Positions 30,018 to 39,393 of a stretch of 64,000 nt of DNA are shown piece after piece. The position numbers were made by a program, and so were the translations under genes. Numbering within the stretch: position 1 is the first letter of the stretch; every line of letters starts with the position of its first letter. This DNA is from Abyssogena phaseoliformis symbiont OG214. Lineage in GTDB: Bacteria; Pseudomonadota; Gammaproteobacteria; PS1; Pseudothioglobaceae. The DNA is taken from positions 1,279,912 through 1,343,911 of the forward strand of contig NZ_AP012977.1 of the NCBI RefSeq assembly GCF_016592595.1, in the 5' to 3' direction. The notes beneath the pieces are model-generated. The model was given only the letters and a program-made list of their open reading frames with translations, made no database searches and was not told the DNA's origin.

Positions 30018-30689
30018 ATGCCTTCAATAAAACACTTATTAAATGAACAACTAGCACTCATTGCTCAAAGCTTAACATCGCCACAACGATTAGAAATATT
30101 AGAATACTTATCACAAGCAGAACGTAGTGTTGACGAACTAAGCCAATTAGTAAGTTTAAGTGTTGCCAATACTTCTCACCATCTACAAGTGCTAAAACAA
30201 GCCGCCTTAGTCACTGTACGTCACGTGGGGGAAAAACGATTTTATAAGTTAACTGGAAATGATATTACCAACCTAATCTCCAGTTTTCGTAATACAGCTG
30301 AAATCCATTTGACTGAAGTTGAGCGCTTAATGCAAAGTTATTTAAATAAAAAAGATACGTTAGAGGCTATTGATGCACAAGAATTGCTCGAAAGATCAAA
30401 GTGTAATGAAGTAACTATTTTGGATATACGCCCAAAAGAAGAATTTAATTCTGGTCATTTACCCAATGCAATTAACATTCTTCCTGATGAAATAAATGAG
30501 CGAATTAACAACCTTAAAAAAAATAAAGAGATTATAGCGTACTGTAGAGGACCATATTGCTTATATGCTTATGATGCAATCAAAGCATTGAGAGACCAAG
30601 GCTTTAGAGCGAAACGTTTAGAATATGGTTTTCCAGAATGGAAAGCTGCTGGTCATCCGGTACAACAAAATTTAATACAAGGAGAATAA
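30018..30689 (+). CDS. ArsR-family regulator fused to a rhodanese domain
   Basis: Residues 1-95 form an ArsR-type winged helix (SPQRLEILEYL, SVDELSQLVSLSVANTSHHLQVLKQAALV, EKRFYKL). Residues 120-220 form a rhodanese domain (ILDIRPKEEFNSGHLPNAINI) with the active-site Cys loop YCRGPYCLYAYDA. The fusion type is known next to persulfide dioxygenase genes and is thought to sense sulfane sulfur. It is intact and 2 bases from the truncated MBL gene; the divergent MFS gene shares its control region. Both presumed targets are broken. Confidence 0.88.
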   Translation: MPSIKHLLNEQLALIAQSLTSPQRLEILEYLSQAERSVDELSQLVSLSVANTSHHLQVLKQAALVTVRHVGEKRFYKLTGNDITNLISSFRNTAEIHLTEVERLMQSYLNKKDTLEAIDAQELLERSKCNEVTILDIRPKEEFNSGHLPNAINILPDEINERINNLKKNKEIIAYCRGPYCLYAYDAIKALRDQGFRAKRLEYGFPEWKAAGHPVQQNLIQGE

Positions 30690-30690
30690 A

Positions 30691-30939
30691 ATGTTTTTAA
30701 TTCAAAGACAGATTCCAAGCGACGCCTCTTCACTTGCATATTTATATGAATGTGGTGGAAAAGGAAAAGCCATTGCAGTTGATGTTCACCAAGAAGGTGT
30801 GGACTGGTTTATTGAGCAAGCTAAAATTAAGGAAGTTGAGATTAACACTGTTATTGACACGCATATTCACGCTGACCATGTCTCAGGTGGTCGTGAATTA
30901 GCAAATAAATGTGGTGGCGCCTATAAGTGTGGGATATAG
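30691..30939 (+). pseudogene. 5' fragment of a persulfide-dioxygenase-like MBL gene
   Basis: It follows the regulator with a good ribosome binding site (AAGGAG). The frame gives FLIQRQIPSDASSLAYLYEC, the strand KAIAVDVHQEGVDW, then the metal motif THIHADHVSGGRELANKCGG, and ends after AYKCGI. About 80 of roughly 240 residues are present. The family (ETHE1/Blh, single Fe) oxidises glutathione persulfide to sulfite. A 3' fragment of the same family lies at 42540, beyond the prophage. Confidence 0.85.
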
Positions 30940-31018
30940 GTAGTTTTGAAAAGTAGAGAAACTTAAAATTTGAGTAAATCCTTTTAAGTGTAAAGACTTT
31001 CAGAGATTAGAAACAATC

Positions 31019-31047
31019 AAGTTTTAAGTTTGTTTTGAAAAATAATT
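31019..31047 (+). repeat. Left copy of a 29-bp terminal inverted repeat
   Basis: AAGTTTTAAGTTTGTTTTG (31019-31037) is the exact reverse complement of 42521-42539, and the next 10 bases match 8/10. The pair encloses the prophage remnant. A weaker inverted copy lies at 30960-30973. Confidence 0.85.
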
Positions 31048-31139
31048 GTTAGTTTCGATACTTTTTTGTATAAAAAAAGTAGCAGTTAATTAATTAATAA
31101 ATATCTATTAAACATCAATTAATCGCTAATTTTATTACT

Positions 31140-31400
31140 TTAGTAATTGGTAATTATCAATTCTACAAATTTCTTACCTTCTTTTTTTCTACTAGGTGTA
31201 TATTTCAGTTCAGTAGTACTAATATTGAATTCAGAAAATATGTCCCTCATTTCTTTGCAATCATTCAACATGATAATCATCTTACCTTTAATTGTCCGTG
31301 CAAACTTATGACCTTCTATTCTGTCACCAAATAAGTGCTTTTGCAAATAAAAAAACCGAACAGAACGATGAATATCAGTCGACGCTTTCCTCCTATCCAT
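31140..31400 (-). CDS. Hypothetical protein of the prophage left end
   Basis: 86 residues, basic (RRKASTDIHRSVRFFYLQ, KKEGKKFVEL), no signal peptide. A well-placed ribosome binding site (AGGAGT, about 31430) precedes a different ATG (near 31418) in another frame that encodes only MHKPIILWIGGKRR and a short continuation. The original start may have been lost by a frameshift. No family recognised; position at the element end suggests a phage early or host-takeover gene. Confidence 0.35.
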   Translation of the reverse strand: MDRRKASTDIHRSVRFFYLQKHLFGDRIEGHKFARTIKGKMIIMLNDCKEMRDIFSEFNISTTELKYTPSRKKEGKKFVELIITNY

Positions 31401-31567
31401 AGGATGATTGGTTTATGCATTATCTTTACTCCTATATAATGACACACCTCTGTGATCGCAGGGGCGGGTCTTGGTCATAATTGCATAAGAGTGATTATAC
31501 GGTTTTGGCGTTTGATTGTTGTTTCAGCAACAGTCATTCACCCGTCTTAATAGAATTTATTCAAATA

Positions 31568-32364
31568 CTACCATTCAGTAAGCATAGAATCTTCAAACTC
31601 TACATCTTTTAAATATTTCTTATATTCTTTATCAGTCATGTTTTTAAGATGTTCCGATGGTTGATTTTTAACGTCTCTTGCTGAAAAATTATTTAAAACA
31701 AAAAAATCTTTGCCAACATTGTAATCCCAGCCAGTGTCAATGCCCACTGGCACTTTGCCGTAGACTTCACCAGTTTGCGTGTTGATGCGTTCGGTTTTTT
31801 CAATTTTTGGATGTTTACTGATGCCTGATTTTTTGGCTTGTGATTTGTTGAGTGTGCGTACGGTGCAACGACCCCCAGCCGTTCGGTGGATAGTGTGTAT
31901 CCTAAAATTTATCATCAGCCTTGAGGCTGTGTACCATCCCATTCTTGATGTTGCTCGCGTGCGCGTTCATCGTCAACAGTTACATACTGCAGATATGGCC
32001 TGTCTTTTTTTGTTTCTTGAATTTTGTGCCACTTACCTGCGGCGTGGGCGGTGCGTAAATTAGTGTCGTAAATAACACAAGTGCGCCAACCGCGTTTACC
32101 TTTGTAGTTCCAGCCGTGCTTTTTAACCAATTTGTCAAAATCTTTTCGAAACTCGGTAATTGTTGTGCCGTTATCAATTGCCGCTTACACTGCAGTGCGT
32201 AAATCATTCAGCAAGTCTTGCTTGAGAGCGCCCGAAACAGTGAATGCTTTAATATGTGACGCACCAAGCAACTCGTCCCAGTGTTTCGTTGATACGCTAG
32301 CTTTTTTGCGCAGAAACTCAATTGCTTCTTTATATACCAACCCACCATAAATTACTTCAAACAT
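31568..32364 (-). pseudogene. Mu gpF-like phage head morphogenesis protein, degraded
   Basis: It starts at MFEVIYGGLVYKEAIEFLRKK near 32364. The family signature follows in order: KAFTVSGALKQDLL, RTAV then an in-frame TAA, AAIDNGTTITEFRKDF, the conserved YDTNLRTAHAAGKWHKIQ, RPYLQYVTVDD and HQEWDGT. A frameshift near 31920 leads to AGGRCTVRTLNKSQAKKSG. In intact homologues this is the minor head protein acting in capsid assembly. It is on the strand opposite to all other phage genes here, so the block was inverted or rearranged. Confidence 0.75.
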
Positions 32365-32372
32365 CTTTACGA

Positions 32373-32394
32373 CCCTTAATAAGTTGATTAAGGG
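32373..32394. terminator. Perfect 8-bp hairpin between divergent phage genes
   Basis: CCCTTAAT - AAGTTG - ATTAAGGG. It lies 9 bases upstream of the gpF-like start and has no T-run, so it could be an operator, a processed leader or an old terminator. Confidence 0.3.
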
Positions 32395-32427
32395 TGGTTA
32401 AATGCATTGCTTCAGCCCAAGACAAGG

Positions 32428-32673
32428 ATGACTAAATACGTTGATGCGTTAGATAGGTCTGATGATAATAATCTGAACAGTGCATGTCTGTTGGCAGTGG
32501 CTAAGTTTGCTGATGTTTTTGAGTTTGATAATTCAGACCAAGCGGCGGCTGTTGATGTAGTAGCGTTGATTAATGTGCATTTAAAAGATGCTTATAGTGA
32601 GATTAACAGTTATTTAAACGCTCGTTATCAGTTGCCCGTGTTTGGCTCAAAAGTGTCAGTAGCGGCAAAGTGA
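32428..32673 (+). pseudogene. Mu gp36-like (DUF1320) head-tail protein, truncated
   Basis: Residues NSACLLAVAKFADVFEFDNS and the helix KDAYSEINSYLNARYQLPV are characteristic of Mu gp36-type proteins, where ALxDAxxEIDxYLxxRYxLPL is typical. It stops about 80 residues in, where homologues continue with a helical half of similar size. Debris with stops follows to 32760. Confidence 0.6.
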
Positions 32674-32763
32674 TACTGGCAAGCTAATGGTGTAAATCAA
32701 CGCAATAGTAGGCATTGGTTTTGCCGCAGGTACAAAAAGTTGACATTGAGGGTTAACTAATCG

Positions 32764-33210
32764 GCTGGCATACATATTGGGCTTAACCAAGGCGATTTAA
32801 AGTCAATACAGACAAAACTAAATACGCTTGCACATTTGCCTGATAATCTCAGACCAGTGCTGAGTGAAGTCGGTGATTATTTAGTATCTGAGACCACACA
32901 AAGATTTAGAGACTCAATCTCACCTAAGGGCGAAAACTGGCAAAGCGGAAAAGTAATTGCTAAGCAACACATTAGCAGTGCTTAATGGCTCGTCGTTAAG
33001 TCTAAAAGCTTTGCCAATTCGTCAGCTGTCTTTTGAGCAAATTTTAACCAGACAATTGGAAAAAGGCAACTTGAGTGCTTGGGTGATTCGTTGGCAGCAT
33101 GATTTAAAGTACTCACACCTGTTGATGATAGCATTGCACCTGAGCAAGTGCTAGTTAGTCGTGAGCCAAATACTGGACATATGTATATTGATGATTACAA
33201 GGTGTTGTAA
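32764..33210 (+). pseudogene. Phage virion morphogenesis (gpG/gpS-like) protein, degraded
   Basis: The first part reads AGIHIGLNQGDLKSIQTKL and LRPVLSEVGDYLVSETTQRF, then RDSISPKGENW, the typical N-terminal half of this tail-completion family (FxxxxxPDGxxW). After that the frame breaks at 32983. Later readable pieces (RQLSFEQILTRQLEKGN, DDSIAPEQVLVSREPNTG, MYIDDYKVL) do not match the family and may derive from another phage gene fused by deletion. Confidence 0.55.
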
Positions 33211-33523
33211 TGGATGATTTAAAACAAAGAAAAGACATACAAGCCTTAGCAAATCAAGTACGTAATTTAGCACAAGTTAGCATTATTACTGAAATTGATT
33301 TTGCAAATGTAAAAGCCAGGGTTGAATTTGACACTGATTTTGTCAGCGACTGGTTGCCATGGACTGAGACACTTGCGGGCAATACACATACTTGGACACC
33401 CCCACAGGTTGGTGATCAAGCGATTGTGTTGGCGCACTCAACATACACGCAACGGGCAATATGGTTATTAGTTTAGATACTGATATTACAATCAACGCAC
33501 CGCATGTGGGAGTGAACGACTGA
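33210..33523 (+). pseudogene. P2 gpV-like baseplate spike protein, shortened
   Basis: The N-terminus DLKQRKDIQALANQVRNL and the OB-fold segment VKARVEFDTDFVSDWLPW, with PPQVGDQAIVLAHST, match gpV. A frameshift near 33460 leads to MVISLDTDITINAPHVGVND and a stop. Intact gpV is about 200 residues; here about 104 codons remain, so the beta-helical spike is mostly lost. The start ATG overlaps the preceding stop and the end overlaps the PAAR gene (ATGA). Confidence 0.75.
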
Positions 33524-33804
33524 TGACTGCTGCAGTAGGCAGACTGGATGATAATTGTACTGGACACAGTTGCCCAAGTGTTGCTGGTTCAAATAATGTT
33601 ACTGTCAATAGCATCAAGGTGCTCAGGGTCGATGATGGGTATGCATCTCATACTTGTTCAGCAATACCTGAGACACACGGTGGTTCTCAGGCAGTAGGTT
33701 CATCCAGTGTTACGGTTAACGGAAAGCCATTGGCTCGTGGTGGTGGTGTGAGCTGTGGCGGAACGCTCGCGCAAGGTTCAAACACTGTTACAGTAGGAGG
33801 TTAA
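33523..33804 (+). CDS. PAAR-like spike-tip protein
   Basis: A 93-residue, Gly/Ser/Val-rich protein with PAAR-type repeats: VGRLDDNCTGHSC, GSNNVTVNSIKV, SSVTVNGKPLARGGG and GSNTVTVGG. His and Cys residues (CTGHSC, ASHTCSA) could bind metal at the tip. It directly follows gpV, as expected, because PAAR caps the spike trimer. The ORF is intact although its spike partner is truncated. Confidence 0.75.
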   Translation: MTAAVGRLDDNCTGHSCPSVAGSNNVTVNSIKVLRVDDGYASHTCSAIPETHGGSQAVGSSSVTVNGKPLARGGGVSCGGTLAQGSNTVTVGG

Positions 33805-34140
33805 ATGCAGAGGCTTAATCGACAAACAGGGCAAACAATAGCGGGTGTTGATTGGCTTGAGCAGCAGATTGCTGATATTTTGACGACATCAAAAACTACC
33901 CGCACCATGCGCGCAGAATATAGTTCTAATTTGATTGATTTTTTAGACCGTAATATTGATGAGGATTTTGGTGTTGAGATTGTGACTGAGGTGAATTCTG
34001 CGTTGTCAGTATTATCTGATGTATTTAGACTTACAAGCGTTAATATGTTGCAAACAGGTGAGAAAATTCAATTAGAAATTATAGGTAAATATTTGGAAAC
34101 TGGCGAAGAGATTAAGCTTAATTCAGTATTTGTTGCTTAA
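33805..34140 (+). CDS. P2 gpW/T4 gp25-like baseplate wedge protein
   Basis: 111 residues, starting at the ATG right after the PAAR stop. It has the lysozyme-like wedge pattern DWLEQQIADILTTSKTTRTMR, then EYSSNLIDFLDRNID and the beta end LQLEIIGKY-like QLEIIGKYLETGE. Intact. The downstream gpJ-like gene completes the usual W-J-I order. Confidence 0.8.
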   Translation: MQRLNRQTGQTIAGVDWLEQQIADILTTSKTTRTMRAEYSSNLIDFLDRNIDEDFGVEIVTEVNSALSVLSDVFRLTSVNMLQTGEKIQLEIIGKYLETGEEIKLNSVFVA

Positions 34141-34157
34141 TATAAGAAGGAGTAAGA

Positions 34158-35010
34158 ATGACAAAGCTAACAAAAGCACAATCAGTAGAGACATTATCAT
34201 TTGAAGTTATTTTGCAAGCTCAAAAAGACTGGCTGATTAGTCGTGATGCTAATCTTGCCGATGTGCTTAATATTGAGTCTGAGACAATCGCCAAAATGCT
34301 TGAAAATTTTTGCGTATCGCGAGCTTTATTTGCGTCAAAGAATTAATGACAGCATTAAAGCCACTATGGTTTCAACAGCAACAGGTTCTGATTTGGATAA
34401 TTTACTGCTACTATTTGGCGTTAAGCGTTTAACTATTACACCAGTTAGTGACACACCGCCAGTAGAAGCAGTGATGGAGGCTGATGATAATTATCGTAGG
34501 CGAGGTTTATTAGTGCTTGAGCCATTCTCAACCGCAGGCCCAAAACTTGGTTATGAATATCATGGGTTGGGTGTTGTCGGTGTGCATGACATCGTTGTAT
34601 CAGGCACAAGCACAAGCAACGGCGTAGTTGACATTAAAGTGATGAGTGCCACAAGTCAGGCAAGCGAGACTTTGTTAGATAAAGTAAGAGGCGCATTAAA
34701 TGATGAAAAAATTAGACCTATGGCAACACAGCTCATTGTTGAAAGTGCTACTGCAGTTGATTATCAAATACAAGCAACATTAGCGCTTAATAACACGCCT
34801 GAGTCTGCACTATCACTTGGTGCTGCTATCAAAGCTGTTGATGAGTACGTTGCTTTAAGGTTTAAAATCGGCAAAAATACCCATTTGTCGGGTATTTATA
34901 CAGCATTGCAACAACCAGGTGTTGAAGGTATTGAATTAATATTGCCTGCTTCTAATGTATCTGTAAATAATACTCAATTTGCAAATAATACAGCAATAAG
35001 TATTTCTTAA
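34158..35010 (+). pseudogene. P2 gpJ-like baseplate protein, one frameshift
   Basis: The first frame starts TKLTKAQSVETLSFEVILQ and runs to MLENFCVSRALF. A frameshift near 34310 leads to LRQRINDSIKATMVSTATGSDLDNLLLLFGVKR, the conserved core of gpJ proteins (ATGxDLDxLAxxxGVxR). Next come GPKLGYEYHGLG, VVDIKVMSATSQAS and VRGALNDEKIRPMATQLIV. A single indel separates it from function; otherwise full length. Confidence 0.8.
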
Positions 35011-35046
35011 AACCACCCCTTTTAACTAACCATATCTGTAGCGATA

Positions 35047-36597
35047 ATGTCGCATATGGATAGTTTATTACCACCAAATGCAACTGCACTTGAGCTCAAT
35101 ATTGATGCTCGATTAAGTGCGTTGTCCATTAATATAAAACATAATAAAAACCCTGGTTTAATTGATGTGTTTTTGCTGGATTTATTGGCGCAAGAACTTA
35201 GTGTTGATTATTGGAGTAGTAATTGGGGTGAAGCAAAGAAGCGTGCAACTATTAAAGCAAGCGTTGAAATTCACCGCCACAAAGGCACACTATACGCTGT
35301 AAGAACTGCAATTGAGCAAATCACCCAAGACTATCAAATTATCGAATGGTTTGTAGACTCTGCTCTACCGCAGGCCTTGCCTGCTGTGCTTGCGACAGGC
35401 TCAGGCGCTCCAAACACTGTAGAAGTTGTTTTATCAGTTAACACTTCTGCATCGGCAACTAAAGAAGTCTTAGCAGTAATTGACAACGCTAAACCGCTGC
35501 ATGTACATGCAGCGGTTTCAATCTCACAATCTGTAGATGCGGAATTAGCACTTATTGCAGCAGGTTATTTTGAGACGCATTTAATGCTTGAAGGAATTGC
35601 CAAAGTTGGCTTTGGCAATACAGGATACACGCCGAGCGTAAACACTATTTCTTTGCAATCTGAACAAATTAAACTAGCACCTAGTTCTGCAATCGCTAAA
35701 GACAATAAAATTACATTAATTAACCAATTATCAGGTAGCCAAGAATTTAGTATTCGTGAAATTGCCATCTGCTTAGATGATGACACGCTGTTATGCCTTT
35801 GGTCATCTGTAACACAAGTAGCAGGCGAAAAAGTCGCTAACACTATTTTTAAAATTACCATTGTTTTAGAGCTTAGCGGTGTTGATGCTAGTAATGTGAG
35901 TTTTACAATTAATGACTTTGCTCATGCTGAACTTCACACGTATATTAATGATACCAACGGTCATGGCGTGGATGACCACAAGAACGATAAAAATAATCCA
36001 CACAAAGTCACCGCTAAACAACTGGGTGCAGTTACACACCCAGAACTTGATACTTACAAGCTTCAAGTTGATCAAGCGCTCAATAATCTAAATCAATTAG
36101 TATTAAGCATCACCGCTAACACGGTAGCAGGCGTTGATTTTGGCGTTGTATCAAACATTGCTGCAAATAGCACAGATAATGTCGGCGTTGTACTTGTACT
36201 TGTACTTGCAGACCATTCTGATAATTTTGACAAACACACAACGAATACCATTATTTTACACCCCGAAGTTGCAGATAAGGATTATGTTATTACTAATACC
36301 AGGACGCAACTCAGTGCAAGTAAGGCTTATAAAGCCAAAGCATTTGTTGAGCATAAGAATAGCAAGGGTAGTAAATTACCAAAAATTTATTATTCCAATT
36401 TTGTTAACTTTACCGGCTCTGTTAATCGCAACTGGATAGTCAGTGGTGCATCAAATTTAGGAGCTGCTAAAGTGATGGTTACAAATTGGTGCACAGGCGA
36501 CACAATTACATTCTCTTGGCAGTCTGCTTATCATATTGGAACAGGCAATGGTTCAGCAATTAAGTATAGAACCGAAACTAGAACGGAGACTTGCTAA
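35047..36597 (+). CDS. P2 gpI-like tail protein fused to a tail-fibre N-terminal region
   Basis: Residues 1-110 are gpI (SLLPPNATALE, DYWSSNWGEAKKRATIKAS, HRHKGTLYAVRTAIE). Residues 160-300 look like a fibre attachment domain (SLQSEQIKLAPSSAIA, EFSIREIAICLDDDTLL). DDHKNDKNNPHKVTAKQLGA is the repeat typical of fibre shafts. The C-terminal 170 residues (TNTIILHPEVADKDY, YYSNFVNFTG, TFSWQSAYHIG) are an unrecognised distal domain. At 516 codons this is the longest intact ORF of the prophage, in contrast to its neighbours. Confidence 0.75.
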   Translation: MSHMDSLLPPNATALELNIDARLSALSINIKHNKNPGLIDVFLLDLLAQELSVDYWSSNWGEAKKRATIKASVEIHRHKGTLYAVRTAIEQITQDYQIIEWFVDSALPQALPAVLATGSGAPNTVEVVLSVNTSASATKEVLAVIDNAKPLHVHAAVSISQSVDAELALIAAGYFETHLMLEGIAKVGFGNTGYTPSVNTISLQSEQIKLAPSSAIAKDNKITLINQLSGSQEFSIREIAICLDDDTLLCLWSSVTQVAGEKVANTIFKITIVLELSGVDASNVSFTINDFAHAELHTYINDTNGHGVDDHKNDKNNPHKVTAKQLGAVTHPELDTYKLQVDQALNNLNQLVLSITANTVAGVDFGVVSNIAANSTDNVGVVLVLVLADHSDNFDKHTTNTIILHPEVADKDYVITNTRTQLSASKAYKAKAFVEHKNSKGSKLPKIYYSNFVNFTGSVNRNWIVSGASNLGAAKVMVTNWCTGDTITFSWQSAYHIGTGNGSAIKYRTETRTETC

Positions 36598-36728
36598 TGG
36601 AAAAGAATCGTAGATTCATTGTCTTTAATAAAATCTCAAAAGTATTTTGTGGAATGCTTGATGCATACGAGCATGACACATTGCCTGTTAGCGATTATTA
36701 TAAGCAATTCAAAACGTTTATTGCATAA
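36597..36728 (+). CDS. Short fibre-locus ORF
   Basis: A 43-residue ORF overlapping the preceding stop (TAATG), beginning EKNRRFIVFNKISKVFCGM. Size and place suggest the 5' remnant of a fibre-associated gene. No family recognised. Confidence 0.3.
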   Translation: MEKNRRFIVFNKISKVFCGMLDAYEHDTLPVSDYYKQFKTFIA

Positions 36729-37411
36729 ACATGATCAATTAACGATAGATACAAACAAGCCTATAAAGACAGTCCTAATCATCAATACATGTCAAAATAA
36801 GAGCAAGATGAAATCACTGTCAAACAGACGGAAGGCGGCGTTCATGAAATTATTGGTCCAAGACAGGTAAAAGCGCCGCGATTAAGGTTATTAAAGAATT
36901 GCTAACTAACAAGCGGGCAAAGACTATCTTAACTACAGTTGGCTTCACGCAGATGAAAGTATCTTACGGCCATAAATGCAAAACTGGTGCGCATGGGGCG
37001 TTGATAATTTGTCTAATTATCAGTATTTGCGCAAAGATAGATATTAATGCTAACCTTAATAAAGCCTGCGCTGAATTACTGCCTAGAGTGCTGTTTGATA
37101 ACTACTTACAAATACACATATTACATCTACTAAAAAGTAGATTGCTGGACAAACAAACCACTTGGCAACAAGCCGACAATAACAATCATCTGCATGATTT
37201 GACGTCATCAATTACTAGCTTTCTTACTATTGCACTGCGTACTAATCAACTCTTTATTATTAATGATAAAAAATACACACTCAATATTGGTGATTGCGTA
37301 GTGTTTGATCCCGAACACCCGCATGAGATTAAGCCTGTAAGAAAAGACGAGACTTATTTGGTAGTAATACTGAACAAAACCATTGCTAAGGAGTTTGTAG
37401 ATGAGCATTAA
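36729..37411 (+). pseudogene. Fibre-locus gene remnant with a cupin-like end
   Basis: Readable pieces in several frames: ITVKQTEGGVHEIIGPRQV, then HADESIL-like and ELLPRVLFDNYLQIHILHLL. A C-terminal beta-rich piece follows, LRTNQLFIINDKKYTLNIGD, then VFDPEHPHEIKP and YLVVILNK, which looks like one half of a cupin barrel. The frame stays open from 36899 to 37411 and overlaps the next start. No firm family. Confidence 0.35.
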
Positions 37412-37864
37412 AGCTTACCAATTGATTAGCAAAGACGAAGCAAGCGCATTGCTTGCATTGGTTAAAGCGCAAGATAAAGCACGCTGGGTTGAGCATGAAA
37501 TGAACTTTGCCTTAAATAGTGAGATGGGTGATTATCACGCACTGTTTGATAACTGCATGAGTAAAGAGTTGTGCAATGCGTTAATCAGCATTGCACCGAA
37601 CCAATCTCCACTAAGGTTGTTAATCATTATCGTGTGAATGGTTTTATTCCAATGTACATTGATGCAGGCGCAGGTCTTGGTTGCGAGGTGCTGTGCTTAA
37701 CAGAACACAACGGACAAGGTCTTGATTTTATTGATGAAAACGAGCGAGAAGTATTTATTCAAGATGTGGCTGGACAATGTAATAAATTTGAAAAATTAAA
37801 CACGATTCATGGCGTGAAAAAAGTGGACAAAGAGCGCTATAGCGTTATATTTATTTACAGATAA
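37401..37864 (+). pseudogene. 2OG-Fe(II) oxygenase-like protein, frameshifted
   Basis: The first frame SIKAYQLISKDEASALLAL to CNALISIAPNQS changes frame near 37600 and continues VVNHYRVNGFIPMYIDAG, EVLCLTEHNGQGLDF and TIHGVKKVDKERYSVIFIY. The end resembles the distal His and Arg of prolyl-4-hydroxylase-type enzymes (HGVxxVxxGxRYSL). The usual HxD is not clearly present (PMYID), so the family is uncertain. Such genes occur in phage tail-fibre loci. Confidence 0.4.
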
Positions 37865-37896
37865 TTATGATTAAAACATTTTAAAAAAACGACAAT

Positions 37897-38887
37897 ATGC
37901 TTACTGCTGAACACATCAATAGATTAACGAATGAAATAACTGATGTGATTGAGCAAGCAGGTACTACACCAAACACTAACAACCAATTGTCAAGTGCAAT
38001 TAGAAATATTGCTGTTCAACACACAACTGGGGTTGATAACAACTTAACAAGCACGGCGACAGACAGAGTGTTGAGCAGTAAGCAAGGCAAGGCACTCAAA
38101 GGTTTAATTGATAATATCAACACATTGCTCACTTCTAGCGATGTGTCACTTGATTCTATACAAGAGCTGGTTGATTTTATCAAAGCAAATAGAACAACGC
38201 TTAATGCTTTAGGTATCCCAAGCATCTCTGGATTGCAAACAGCACTAAATAACAAAGTTGATGATAATCAAGTGCTAACAAATGTACCAGTCAATGCTAA
38301 GTTTACTGATACAACATATTCAGTGGCTGATGGTGGTCTAACTGAGCGTAACTTTACAGGTTCGTTAAAAAACAAATTGGACGGTATGGAGGCTAATGCT
38401 AATAATAATCCAACTTGTTATTGGAACACAGCTGGTACTTACACAGTAACCTTATCGGCAGGAAAATATTTCATGCCCTGTGGAGGAGGCAGTGGTGGAA
38501 GGTCGCCATCATATTCAGGTTCATCAGGTGGCACTTCATCAATAGGCTCTTATATAACAGCAACAGCAACAGGAGGAGGAGGTGGCTACACTTCAAGGCG
38601 GAGCTCTAATTATCCTATTTCTGGCGCATCAGCTGGAGGTGCTGGTGGTAGGTCAGCAACATCAACAACGGATGTTGCACTATTAATTATGTTTGGTTAT
38701 GGATATAGGTGTAGTTCATCAGGAATTACTAGTAATGGGGAAACATATTGCCCAACTATTAGTTGAAATCCCTGTCACTTTAATAGTGGATCCTAGTGGA
38801 ACAAAAGGTGGTCACAACGATTTTCCAAATGGAACGTATTCATCAGGTGGTGGTGGCTATACATACATATCAAAACTAGCAGACTAA
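37897..38887 (+). pseudogene. Phage tail fibre with glycine-rich tip, frameshifted
   Basis: The shaft part carries LSSKQGKALKGLIDNINTLL, DVSLDSIQELVDFIKAN and NKVDDNQVLTNVPVNAKF, common in tail fibres. A distal domain follows with Gly/Ser-rich loops (GGGSGGRSPSYSGSSGG, TATGGGGGYTSRR, ASAGGAGGRSA), as in receptor-binding tips of T2 gp38-like adhesins. A frameshift near 38690-38760 separates it from VEIPVTLIVDPSGTKGG and YSSGGGGYTYISKLAD. One or two indels destroy an otherwise full-length gene. Confidence 0.7.
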
Positions 38888-38889
38888 TC

Positions 38890-39369
38890 ATGAAAAAAGC
38901 TCTAATTAACAACAATAAAGTAATTCAAATATCAGACGAGTTTGAAGTTGCCGATGATTTTTTCTGGGCAAAATTGGCAGGTGGTGTAAGTGTTGGCGAT
39001 ACCGTCGGTGATGCTTATCCGAGCAAATACAAAATTGATGATAACAAACTAATTGTCACTAAAGCAACCAAGACACAACCGCAAGCAGAAATAGATAAAA
39101 ATATTACCGACAAACTTAATGATTTCTCGAATCAACTAAAAACTGAAACAGAAAAAGAAGTTAAAAAGCACAAATTTTAGGATATTAACTCTATAAGGCT
39201 TTATGCGCTTAATAGTAACTTTATTTTAAACAATGTAGCAGTTAAGTTATCAAAATGGGAAGACGAGCAAATAAAGAATTTCATTAGCAAGGAAAATCAA
39301 GTTACAGATGGTGAATTAGACATAGATGATTTATCATTTGATAAAGCGTTTACTAGTTTTAAGTTGTAA
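38890..39369 (+). pseudogene. Tail-fibre-associated protein with one in-frame stop
   Basis: The frame KKALINNNKVIQISDEFEV, DDFFWAKLAGGVS, QAEIDKNITDKLNDFSNQL ends at TAG 39178-39180. It continues in the same frame DINSIRLYALNSNF, KLSKWEDEQIKNFISKEN, AFTSFKL to TAA. The start follows the fibre stop by two bases, as fibre-assembly genes do. A single base substitution has inactivated a 159-codon gene. Family not recognised with confidence. Confidence 0.55.
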
Positions 39370-39393
39370 AAAATTAATAATAAAAGGAGCAAT

